In this document: positions 50,301 through 61,400 of the stretch, piece by piece
Numbering within the stretch: position 1 is the first letter of the stretch
How the letters are laid out: each line of letters starts with the position of its first letter
From: Nemopilema nomurai
Taxonomy: Eukaryota > Cnidaria > Scyphozoa > Rhizostomeae > Rhizostomatidae
DNA: 64,000 bases
Assembly: GCA_003864495.1 (NCBI GenBank)
Contig: ML133383.1
Span: 7,982,880-8,046,879, forward strand
Direction of reading: 5' to 3'
Notes under the pieces: model-generated
Told to the model about the DNA's origin: nothing
The model's database searches: none
What the model saw: only the letters and a program-made list of their open reading frames with translations
Program-made: the position numbers and the translations under genes

Positions 50301-53300
50301 TGCGTAAAACGGGGCAGCTTCGAAAACCACTCATATCTTGCAAAATACACGTCTAACAGCTGAACCAAGTACACCAATAGGTTGCCCTTGTTCTGCTCTA
50401 CAAGACACTGGTAGAAAAGAAGGTCGGAATTTTCCATCAGTTTTGACCAATTTTGCAAGGCTATAGCCTTGTCTTTGCGTAAAACGGGGCAGCTTCGAAA
50501 ACCACTCATATCTTGCAAAATACACGTCTAACAGCTGAACCAAGTACACCAATAGGTTGCCCTTGTTCTGCTCTACAAGACACTGGTAGAAAAAGGTCGA
50601 ATTTTCCATCAGTTTTGACCAATTTTGCAAGGCTATAGCCTTGTGTTTTGCGTAAAACGGGGCAGCTTCGAAAACCACTCATATCTTGCAAAATACACGT
50701 CTAACAGCTGAACCAAGTACACCAATAGGTTGCCCTTGTTCTGCTCTACAAGACACTGGTAGAAAAAGGTCGAATTTTCCATCAGTTTTGACCAATTTTG
50801 CAAGGCTATAGCCTTGTGTTTTGCGTAAAACGGGGCAGCTTCGAAAACCACTCATATCTTGCAAAATACACGTCTAACAGCTGAACCAAGTACACCAATA
50901 GGTTGCCCTTGTTCTGCTCTACAAGACACTGGTAGAAAAAGGTCGGAATTTTCCATCAGTTTTGACCAATTTTGCAAGGCTATAGCCTTGGTTTTGCGTA
51001 AAACGGGGCAGCTTCGAAAACCACTCATATCTTGCAAAATACACGTCTAACAGCTGAACCAAGTACACCAATAGGTTGCCCTTGTTCTGCTCTACAAGAC
51101 ACTGGTAGAAAAGAAGGTCGGAATTTTCCATCAGTTTTGACCAATTTTGCAAGGCTATAGCCTTGTGTTTTGCGTAAAACGGGGCAGCTTCGAAAACCAC
51201 TCATATCTTGCAAAATACACGTCTAACAGCTGAACCAAGTACACCAATAGGTTGCCCTTGTTCTGCTCTACAAGACACTGGTAGAAAAGAAGGTCGGAAT
51301 TTTCCATCAGTTTTGACCAATTTTGCAAGGCTATAGCCTTGTGTTTTGCGTAAAACGGGGCACTTCGAAAACCACTCATATCTTGCAAAATACACGTCTA
51401 ACAGCTGAACCAAGTACACCAATAGGTTGCCCTTGTTCTGCTCTACAAGACACTGGTAGAAAAGAAGGTCGAATTTTCCATCAGTTTTGACCAATTTTGC
51501 AAGGTTATAGCCTTGTGTTTTGCGTAAAACGGGGCAGCTTCGAAAACCACTCATATCTTGCAAAATACACGTCTAACAGCTGAACCAAGTACACCAATAG
51601 GTTGCCCTTGTTTGCTCTACAAGACACTGGTAGAAAAGAAGGTCGGAATTTTCCATCAGTTTTGACCAATTTTGCAAGGCTATAGCCTTGTCGTTTTGCG
51701 TAAAACGGGGCACTTCGAAAACCACTCATATCTTGCAAAATACACGTCTAACAGCTGAACCAAGTACACCAATAGGTTGCCCTTGTTCTGCTCTACAAGA
51801 CACTGGTAGAAAAGAAGGTCGAATTTTCCATCAGTTTTGACCAATTTTGCAAGGCTATAGCCTTGTGTTTTGCGTAAAACGGGGCAGCTTCGAAAACCAC
51901 TCATATCTTGCAAAATACACGTCTAACAGCTGAACCAAGTACACCAATAGGTTGCCCTTGTTCTGCTCTACAAGACTGGTAGAAAAGAAGGTCGGAATTT
52001 TCCATCAGTTTTGACCAATTTTGCAAGGCTATAGCCTTGTCGTTTTGCGTAAAACGGGGCAGCTTCGAAAACCACTCATATCTTGCAAAATACACGTCTA
52101 ACAGCTGAACCAAGTACACCAATAGGTTGCCCTTGTTCTGCTCTACAAGACACTGGTAGAAAAGAAGGTCGGAATTTTCCATCAGTTTTGACCAATTTTT
52201 TAAGGCTATAGCCTTGTCGTTTTGCGTAAAACGGGGCAGCTTCGAAAACCACTCATATCTTGCAAAATACACGTCTAACAGCTGAACCAAGTACACCAAT
52301 AGGTTGCCCTTGTTCTGCTCTACAAGACACTGGTAGAAAAAATGGTCGGAATTTTCCATCAGTTTTGACCAATTTTGCAAGGCTATAGCCTTGTTTTGCG
52401 TAAAACGGGCAGCTTCGAAAACCACTCATATCTTGCAAAATACACGTCTAACAGCTGAACCAAGTACACCAATAGGTTGCCCTTGTTCTGCTCTACAAGA
52501 CACTGGTAGAAAAGAAGGTCGGAATTTTCCATCAGTTTTGACCAATTTTGCAAGGCTATAGCCTTGGTGTTTTGCGTAAAACGGGGCAGCTTCGAAAACC
52601 ACTCATATCTTGCAAAATACACGTCTAAGAGCTGAACCAAGTACACCAATAGGTTGCCCTTGTTCTGCTCTACAAGACACTGGTAGAAAAGAAGGTCGAA
52701 TTTTCCATCATTTGACCAATTTTAAGGCTATAGCCTTGTCGTTTTGCGTAAAACGGGCACTTCGAAAACCTCATATCTTGCAAAATACACGTCTAACAGC
52801 TGAACCAAGTACACCAATAGGTTGCCCTTGTTCTGCTCTACAAAACACTGGTAGAAAAGAAGGTCGGAATTTTCCATCAGTTTTGACCAATTTTGTAAGG
52901 CTATAGCCTTGTCGTTTTGCGTAAAACGGGGCAGCTTCGAAAACCACTCATATCTTGCAAAATACACGTCTAACAGCTGAACCAAGTACACCAATAGGTT
53001 GCCCTTGTTCTGCTCTACAAGACACTGGTAGAAAAAGGTCGGAATTTTCCATCAGTTTTGACCAATTTTGCAAGGCTATAGCCTTGTCGTTTTGCGTAAA
53101 ACGGGCAGCTTCGAAAACCACTCATATCTTGCAAAATACACGTCTAACAGCTGAACCAAGTACACCAATAGGTTGCCCTTGTTCTGCTCTACAAGACACT
53201 GGTAGAAAAAAGGTCAATTTTCCATCAGTTTTGACCAATTTTGCAAGGCTATAGCCTTGTTTTTGCGTAAAACGGGGCAGCTTCGAAAACCACTCATATC

Positions 53301-54224
53301 TTGCAAAATACACGTCTAACAGCTGAACCAAGTACACCAATAGGTTGCCCTTGTTCTGCTCTACAAGACACTGGTAGAAAAGAAGGTCGGAATTTTCCAT
53401 CAGTTTTGACCAATTTTGCAAGGCTATAGCCTTGTGTTTTGCGTAAAACGGGGCAGCTTCGAAAACCACTCATATCTTGCAAAATACACGTCTAACAGCT
53501 GAACCAAGTACACCAATAGGTTGCCCTTGTTCTGCTCTACAAGACACTGGTAGAAAAGAAGGTCGAATTTTCCATCAGTTTTGACAATTTTAAGGCTATA
53601 GCCTTTCGTTTTGCGTAAAACGGGCAACTTCGAAAACCACTCATATCTTGCAAAATACACGTCTAACAGCTGAACCAAGTACACCAATAGGTTGCCCTTG
53701 TTCTGCTCTACAAGACACTGGTAGAAAAGAAGGTCAAAATTTTCCATCAGTTTTGACCAATTTTGCAAGGCTATAGCCTTGGTGTTTTGCGTAAAACGGG
53801 GCAGCTTCGAAAACCACTCATATCTTGCAAAATACACGTCTAACAGCTGAACCAAGTACACCAATAGGTTGCCCTTGTTCTGCTCTACAAGATACTGGTA
53901 GAAAAGAAGGTCGAAATTTTCCATCAGTTTTGACCAATTTGCAAGGCTATAGCCTTGGTGTTTTGCGTAAAACGGGTCAGCTTCTAAAACCACTCATATC
54001 TTGTAAAATACACGTCTAAGAGCTGAACCAAGTACACCAATAGGTTGCCCTTGTTCTGCTCTACAAGACACTGGTAGAAAAGAAGGTCCGAATTTTCCAT
54101 TAGATTTGACAAATTTTATAAGGCTATAGCCTTTTCGTTTTGTGTAAAGCGGGACAACTTCGAAAACCATTAACATCTTGCAAAATACACGTCTGACAGC
54201 TGAACCAAGTACATCAATAGGTTG
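44366..54224. repeat. Satellite family B array (177-bp monomer, about 56 copies)
   Basis: A tandem array with full-length monomers of 177 bp and many copies of 170-176 bp. Each has, in order, CAAGGCTATAGCCTTG (palindrome), TTTTGCGTAAAACGGGGC, TTCGAAAACCACTCATATC, CACGTCTAACAGCTGAACC, CACCAATAGGTTGCCC, CTCTACAAGACACTGGTAG and TTTTCCATCAGTTTTGACC. Variants alternate at a few sites (CCTTGTCGTTTT or CCTTGGTGTTTT; GCAACTTCG or GCAGCTTCG). The first and last monomers are more diverged than the middle. Because 177 is 59 codons, one minus frame stays open over several perfect monomers (up to about 250 codons at 46091-46840), but deletions break it repeatedly and no known domain is present. Confidence 0.97.
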
Positions 54225-55165
54225 CTTTACTAGAGTGACAGCCCACTCAAACATGCTTTTAAGATGTCCTTTCAACGTCTGTGCAAAATAAGTTTTGAAT
54301 AAAGAAGAAAATTTTTTTGCCAAAAACAGCTGTTTTTCCAAGGCTATAGCCTTGCGTTTTCATCCATGATAGATCGTCGTTTCTAGGCACAAATAAGTGC
54401 TTTACTAGAGTGACAACCCACTCAAACATGCTTTTAAGATGTCCTTACAACGTCTGTGCATAATAGGTTTTGAATCTTGAAGAAATTTTTTGGCCAAAAA
54501 CAGCTGTTTTTCCAAGGCTATAGCCTTGCATTTTATCCAGGATGAATCGGCGTTTCTAGGCACAAATAAGTGCTTTACTAGAGTGCAACCCTCTCAAACA
54601 TGTTTTTAAGATGTTTCTCAACATCTATGCATAATAGGTTTTGAATCTTGGAGAACATTTTTTGGCCAAAAACAGCTGTTTTCCAAAGGCTATAGCCTTG
54701 CATTTCATCCAGGATGAATCGTCGTTTCTAGGCACAAATAAGTGCTTTACTAGAGTGACAACCCACTCAAACATGTTTTTAAGATGTTTCTCAACATCTA
54801 TGCATAATAGGTTTTGAATCTAGGAGAACATTTTTTGGCAAAAAACAGCTGTTTTTCCAAGGCTATAGCGTTGCATTTTCATCCAGGATGAATCTTCGTT
54901 CCTAGGCACAAATAAGTGCTTTTCTAGAGTGACAACCCACTCAAACATGCTTTTAAGATGTCCTTCCAACATCTATGCATAGTAGGTGTTGAATAAAGAG
55001 CAAAATGTTTTGGCCAAAAACAGCTGTTTTTCCAAGGCTATAGCCTTGCATTTTTATCCAGGATGAATCGTCGTTCCTTGCCACAAATAAATGCTTTACT
55101 AGAGTGACAACCCACTCAAACATGTTTTTAGCATATCCTTCAAGGTCTATGCATAATAGATGCAG
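54225..55165. repeat. Satellite family A, right block (about 5 copies)
   Basis: Family A monomers resume at GCTTTACTAGAGTGACA directly after a truncated family B monomer. These copies share 'gttttgaatct' and 'tctaggcacaaataag' variants, are more diverged from one another than the left block, and fade out near 55,165. The two adjacent palindromes are at 54322-54337 and 54339-54354 in the first full copy. Confidence 0.92.
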
Positions 55166-55312
55166 AGCTTTGAAGCAAAGTTTGAGCTCAAAAATGTCAT
55201 TTTTCCCAGCCTGGCTCTGTTGATAAGAAGGCATGCTTAGCGTTCGAATTCTATTGTTTATGTTTGTAGGATCTACTTTGAACTTTAACGATAAAACAAT
55301 GAAATGCGTTGA

Positions 55313-55640
55313 ATGAGGATAAAAGGTCAGATCAGAAATGAAAATATAAGAGCAAGGACAAAATGGAAGATATTGTCTGGAAAATGGAAAAAGCTAAAGG
55401 CCAATGAGCAGGGCATGTCGCCCGAATGGACATCAACAAATGGGCCAGGAAAACAGCAGAATGGACGCCGGGGGACGGAAGAAGAACGAGAGAAAAACAA
55501 AGCGCAGTTGGAGAGAGGTTATCGAGCAAAAGGCGCGAAGTAAATGGATGCAAGTTGCACAAAATCGTCAAGAGTGGACGCATATGTGGAGGCTATCCGA
55601 CAGCAGTGGCCGGACAGGCTGAAAGAAAGAGAAGACGAAG
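55313..55640 (+). pseudogene. Non-LTR retrotransposon reverse-transcriptase C-terminal remnant
   Basis: Across several frames the sequence reads IRNENIRART, AGHVARMDINKWARKTAEWTPGDGRRT, then RSKWMQVAQNRQEWTHMWR. This matches the tail of LINE-type endonuclease/reverse-transcriptase proteins, with its 'IRNEEIRRRT...WAGHVARM...W.P..GRR.RG...W..D' pattern and final 'W...A.DR..W' block. At least two frameshifts separate the pieces, and no upstream polymerase domain is present. It is a dead 5'-truncated copy lying just outside the satellite block. Confidence 0.75.
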
Positions 55641-56625
55641 AAGAAGAAAAAGACTTTAAACGCTTCAGAATTGCAGGTGCAAAGTTTCCTAGTGAACCTT
55701 TATCCCTCCGAATCGACTTGCCTTTTGCCCTCAGAATCGACATTCACTCTTCCGGGAAGAGCGGGGCGTGAAGACCCATTTATTTGTGTTGTAAGAATCT
55801 ATTTAACTGTCTATTTATTACAGATGCAATTTGTGAAGAAAGATCTTTGCCCAAAATTTCATATCTGAAACTATATACCTTTGCCTGCTCTTTTGAAAGA
55901 CTTAAGTTAATTCCTGTATTCAGAATCTATTGTCAATGTGTCGGCATCAAGTATGCAGAATTTCGGTGAGATGTTTGTGGTTTCAGGGAATGTTGTTTTG
56001 TAAAGTTTCATTTTTGCCTTTCGACCTTTCGAAATCGATTCAGCTTTGATTTTTTGGAGAAGGCGAATGCTGATATTTGTTTTGAGAGTTTTTTGTCTTC
56101 AGATTCCTGCAAAACACAAACTGACGACAATCATCGAATTACTTCGCAAATGATTTTTCTAGTGAGTAGCTTTGGGATCTGTCAAAAGACCTATGCAAAA
56201 CCACAATCTAGGTACACATAAGACGCATATATATTTGTTCTTCCTTCAACTTAGTAGTTTTTTTACGCCACAAGCTATTTACTTTATTAGCTTTTGGTAA
56301 TTTTTCTTACGTAGCGGATGAAACAATTGCCTATCTATTGTAATACTATTGCAACGCTGGAGTACTATAGGAGGTCGCTGGAGATCTGTGGGAGTACTAT
56401 AAATATATGGACATAGATAAATTAAGATAAATAGAAGTCCAACAGTAATCGGACTTACTCCGTTCGAAAATAGAGTTTTATCCCTTGTGTAAAATAGATT
56501 TTCGGAGAACTTTGAATGCTCAGGAGAGACAAGATTTAACTTTCGTGTTACAGTTTAAGAGTTACTGATATAATAGTACGATAACTCTAATTATCAACCT
56601 TTTCTACAAAAGAGGTGTGTCTCTA

Positions 56626-56647
56626 TGACGTCAAAGGCATGACGTCT
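56626..56647. promoter_or_regulatory. Paired CRE-like sites
   Basis: TGACGTCA (perfect CREB/ATF palindrome) at 56626-56633 and TGACGTCT at 56640-56647, with starts 14 bp apart. No gene start is evident next to them, so a role is unknown. Confidence 0.25.
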
Positions 56648-57842
56648 GAGCTCAAGAAAGAAAGATTTTATTTAATACACATTACCAACATTGACAAAGT
56701 AAAGAAGCCAAGACGCTAATAAATTATCTAACAACGAATAATAAAATATATTCGTTTGACGATTCGATGAGGCAAGCAATTTGATCTCTGAAGGACTGGT
56801 CAAGGCACAATGATTGATGAAAAGTAAGCGAATACCTGTGATAACAGAGATAAAAGAATTAGATTTGTCCACAGTCCTTTAAGAAAAGGCATGCCATAGT
56901 CCACAGTGGGCTTGAATGAATTGACCTTTTGGCTTCCGTTACCATTCAAGTGGAGCTGCTTTTCCTTTCAAAATAAGAAAAGTTTAATTAAAAGGTCGGA
57001 CAAATCGGTTTGGAATTTCTCTTCCAACGTAGATGGAGAGAACTTGAAGAGGGCAGACAAATACTCTTTTCAATTACAATTCAACTACGTTTGCTTCAGT
57101 AGAATTGATGCAAAAAACATTACGGTGGATGCACTTTGATGGTAAATAAAATGATGGAATGCTACACACTTAAATGCAAGTGAAGCCGATGTGAGAAAAA
57201 TACCATTACAGATTGAAGCAGACCAAACCCAATAACATCAAGGTAAACAAAGTTACAGAGACGGGGTCTGGTTCTTCACGGTAGCTTGCTTGCTACTTTT
57301 TATCCTTTCTTGAAATAATTTTTGAAAATGCTTCGAAACCACATACACCTAAGTTAGGAATACGTGATATTCATCAGAAGTAGGCATCGGCATCAGTTTT
57401 TGCATTTTCCAGCCAGCAAGCAGATACTCATAAAAACAAGAACTTTCTTAAATAGCACTTTCTTAAACAGCACTAAGGTGTCATTTGTATGAATAGACGC
57501 TGGCCTAATAATCGGGTTGCGTTGTCGCCCACAATATACGTGAGAATGCGTCTGAAATTACTTGTTTTTTTTTCCAGGAGTCTTGATGAAGAAACTAAAT
57601 ACTTTGACGGCTTCAGAACACTTGAGTTTTCGAGAATTCAGATGTTTGTGTTCTTTTATGATTCTTAAAGTTTCAAGGCTTTATAGTTTAAAATTATTCT
57701 AATGACTTTCACAAGTATGACAAAGACAGGATAAAAGTGAGTGTAGTATACACTAGAATTACCAGAAGCAATCAGACCTCCAAACGAGTATTCAAGTTGT
57801 AGGGGTTTCAAACCACAATAAAAGCCAAAATTCTTGCTTACC

Positions 57843-57848
57843 TTTATT
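57843..57848 (-). terminator. Candidate PRIM1 polyadenylation signal
   Basis: TTTATT on the plus strand is AATAAA on the PRIM1 strand, about 425 bp after the inferred stop, and is the first one seen. A donor-like GTAAGC nearby makes the local transcript structure uncertain. Confidence 0.25.
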
Positions 57849-58272
57849 AGCCTTCCTTTTCTCGTCAGTTTCAATTAACAAGATAAAGCTCTGGAAAATT
57901 TTCATAGTTTCACGAAGTGATGTTTTTTTGTAGGCTGCAAGAAACATACTCATGCCAATAAATAAGATTGCAAATTTAAGTGAAACAACTGCTTATTGCA
58001 GGAATACTGTGAAGAAGATTTTTGGCAATGGTAGCATAAATTGAAGAGACACTAGTGCATAACTTCATCGAATAAAGATATTATCATTTCAACGTTCGAA
58101 GATTGTAATGTTAAAATTCATAGAGTTTGGGTATTATCTTGGAATTATTTCTATACTTATATTGAGCCTCAAATTGCAAATAGTGGCAGTGGGATCGTTT
58201 GCACTCCAGAGAATAATATGGAAAGTCTCTTATTCAGTTCTACTATCAATAAAAAGCGTACATATATTTCAC

Positions 58273-58432
58273 TTAAATATTAAAATGCCTTAATGCTCTC
58301 ATGGCATCGGGATTCTTCAAAACTTTACCCGCGATGTCAACAAGAGGTGGGTTGTTTTCGCCGTCTTCACCGCCATTCTCTGCCTCGGCTTTCGATTTCT
58401 TGTCGTAGCTGTCAATCTCATCACAGAGCGAG
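58273..58432 (-). CDS. PRIM1 last exon
   Basis: Reads SSLCDEIDSYDKKSKAEAEN, then an acidic/Asn-rich linker and NPPLVDIAGKVLKNPDAMRA, ending in TAA at 58275-58273. ISSLCDEID aligns with human ISFICRELD. The rest is lineage-specific, or the true transcript may use the internal donor-like GCGG|GTAAAG. Confidence 0.75.
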
Positions 58433-61400
58433 CTAGATGAAAACATAAGTCAAATATGTGGAAAACGAAAAAATAATTATCTATACTAGCATTGGTAACA
58501 TTTTAAGGCTTACAAACATGCACGTTCAAATAATAAGAAGTACAAAAATCGCTTTTGCGAAACTTGCAGCATAAATTGCCAAAAAATGACTGTAAATATC
58601 GAGTTGATAAGGATTTAAAAACTGTCGGCGTTTGTCGGAGAAGAAAGGTGCCAAGACTCAACATATAGACAATAAAATTGTAGCTAACATCAGTAGCTAA
58701 TTTTACCTTATTGTCGGCACGTTAAAAGGGTCAAACTCGTCTAACTTTCTCGTATCGATGGGAACGCAGACCTTGCCTGTGGAAAAATCATTGAGTTACA
58801 TGGCGAATGAAAAAGCATACTAGAAAACTATGGGCACAGTTTTGATATTTCAAAATAAGCGAAACACTGGTTAAGAGGTTTTCACACATACAATTATTGA
58901 TCGTGCGTGCATTCTTAAAATTTTCACACGGCTTTAGCCAATATTTGTAATACAATCAAATGGAGCAGTTGCTGGCGAGAGATACAATTGCCAATCAAAA
59001 GTTTTGAGATGTGTCTCAAAAATCCAAAATTTGGCTCATTTGTTTTCAGACCCCAGTATAGGAGGTTTCAACACAGTGCACCGCTCCTGATTCCTTCCTA
59101 CAATAATTGACGATTGCTTCCGACCATTGCTAAAGGCAGTCAAGAACTTCGTAACAAGACAAAACCCTATGCATTGTGGATTTCCAGTGAGCTTTAGAAA
59201 CGCCTAAAGCCTTTTCTGTGTCTATTAAAAAACGGCGCTGGATTGCTGGGTGTCTATGACATAAAATAGGTATGAGGGAAATAGCACCTGTCTTTGGGTG
59301 AACACAGAATGGACTCTTCAGCAAGTGGTTCAGGCCTTTACTGACATTTATATCCAATCTTGGGTACACGTATTGACACATTATTTCATCAGCAATATAT
59401 TTGCTATTGCCAAGGCTCTGAAAATTAAAAACGAAATTCGAACATCTAAATAGTAGCGATTGAAAAGATCAAGATTAAAAGCTGTTCAATACTCATGCAA
59501 AACCCTAACAAATTATAGCAATGTGTTCTGTAAACATTCCAGCAACGGCAGAAATAAAATAAATGGAAACAAGATAACCAACAATCAGAAGCTGCAAAAC
59601 GTATAGGGTGACGGATAACTTAAAAACCCCTTGCATTGTGATAATCATAAACGCTTCATGGCCTGCCAAAGTATCTTATGCAATTCCATTTTCCTTTTCT
59701 TACTGCAAGTTCACACGGACTTTGGAAATAGTTCTACCTGTGTAACAGTGGCGACTAATAGCTTGCGCGAATCAATTTCATTCCCAAAAAATAAAAACCT
59801 TACGCTGTTGGTACAAGCAGAATTCGACAAAAGATCCAAAACAAAACATCAGGAAGCGGGAACCAAAGTGAGGTTGTCGCTTAAAACAGCACATTTGATA
59901 AATACACAGATTACTTAAACATATTTGATATGCTCGAATCTATGCAGACATAAAGTAAATGGGACGGGCAAGAAATCTTAAAATAATCAGTCAATCTTGC
60001 TATGCTTTTGCCATTCCTTCATATAATTAGAATAGATATCAAGCCAAAGGAAATCGGATGAAGATTCTGCGTAAAGAATATACCAACCCTCGAATTGTTC
60101 AGCTCCTTTTGTAACTCATCCCATTTCTGCTTTCCGTTTACCTCTTCTGAATGTCCTGACCAAATTCTGTCCATTTTTTCTCTAATACCTTTTAATATTA
60201 TAATGTAATGTGTCATGCAAGGTTTATAACCAGAGAAATAAAGCGCATTAAAAAAATCCAAACCGATCATAGTATTACAAATTATACCCCATTCTAGCTT
60301 ATAAAATCAAGCCCCCAAATACAAATCGAAATAAAAAAATAAATGAAAGATACCATCATCTGGAATGATTGACAAAAGCTTCTTCCATCTGTCTGGCGTG
60401 TCCAAAATTCCTTGTTCGTGTAAAAACCTTTCCGTAAAGTACTTCGTAACAAACTTCAAAGAGGACCTAGTAAAGAAATAATGCTATTCTACAACTTTTC
60501 TTTATTAACTGAATCTACATATAAGTGAAATATAAAACAACCATGCATACTTACGTTATACCAGTAGACTTCAATTCTCCTGGAATCACATTTTGTGCTT
60601 CGACGCAAGGAAAAATACTTTCCACACAGAAGAAAAGTCATGGAGTAGAAAAACTTTGGTGGCCAACAGAAAATAAAGGAAACAGCAGGAGAATCATTAC
60701 AAAATAAAAGGATGTTTAACAGTGGTCATCAACAAACCAACAAAAGGCTTACATTTTATCTACCTTGGCAATTTTTTATATTTCTACTCCACAAGGCAAA
60801 CTAGTGAAATTCTCAAAAGACTTACCTTATGGAAGGGTGAACTGTTCTTCCAAAGTTAACTTTCTTAACCTGATTTTCGCCACCCTTATAATGGAATCAT
60901 TGTTGTTAAGTTCCAATAGACAACACTGTAAACACAAGCTAACAGAGGCTTCTATATTTTGCTCACTTGATAAATTTTAGAGATTTGAAGAGATCTTCTA
61001 TGTTGGAACATAGAAAAGAAATTTGTATCAATTACAATAAGCTATAACTTCATAAAAACATGTTTAGAAGAAATCAAATTCTATAGCAGCACCACATTCC
61101 AGCAAATTTGCAAAACTTGATTGCAGATCAAAACCAGTCTTATATTTTCAAGCACTGGCATCCAACACAGAAGATCATTTTGACAAGCATTGCAAACAAC
61201 TGTAAAAATCCACTTTTATTCACATACCTTAACTAGACTAAGATACTCTGCCACTGCTGATCTCGCAGCCTGTGAAAGTTTTCTTGCCTTCTCATCACAA
61301 ACCCAGCAGTGGACTCCTCTTCGACCACTGTACACCCATAACCGATGCTTGAAGTTGAAGTCCTCTGTTAAAGAAGGTATTAAAGTTCCAGCACAATATG

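Larger units (their letters stand above)
55641..58272. other. Intergenic DNA between the retroelement relic and PRIM1
   Basis: No gene recognised. It contains the paired CRE-like sites at 56626-56647 and a TTTATT (AATAAA on the minus strand) at 57843-57848 that could terminate PRIM1. Confidence 0.5.

Noticed and set aside
44286..54341. Dozens of overlapping frames on both strands with NKGNLLVYLVQLLDVYF or TRLTAEPSTPIGCPCSALQ
   Set aside because: They are frames of satellite B. They are reported as repeat, with the open minus frame noted as a weak observation only.
41391..55165. CRISPR-like array
   Set aside because: Whole 175-177-bp units repeat head to tail without unique spacers, and the locus is in an animal genome.
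57841..57890. Possible extra PRIM1 exon ending in GTAAGC
   Set aside because: Joining it to the 58707 donor puts a stop codon in frame, while the exon at 58273-58432 continues the conserved sequence.
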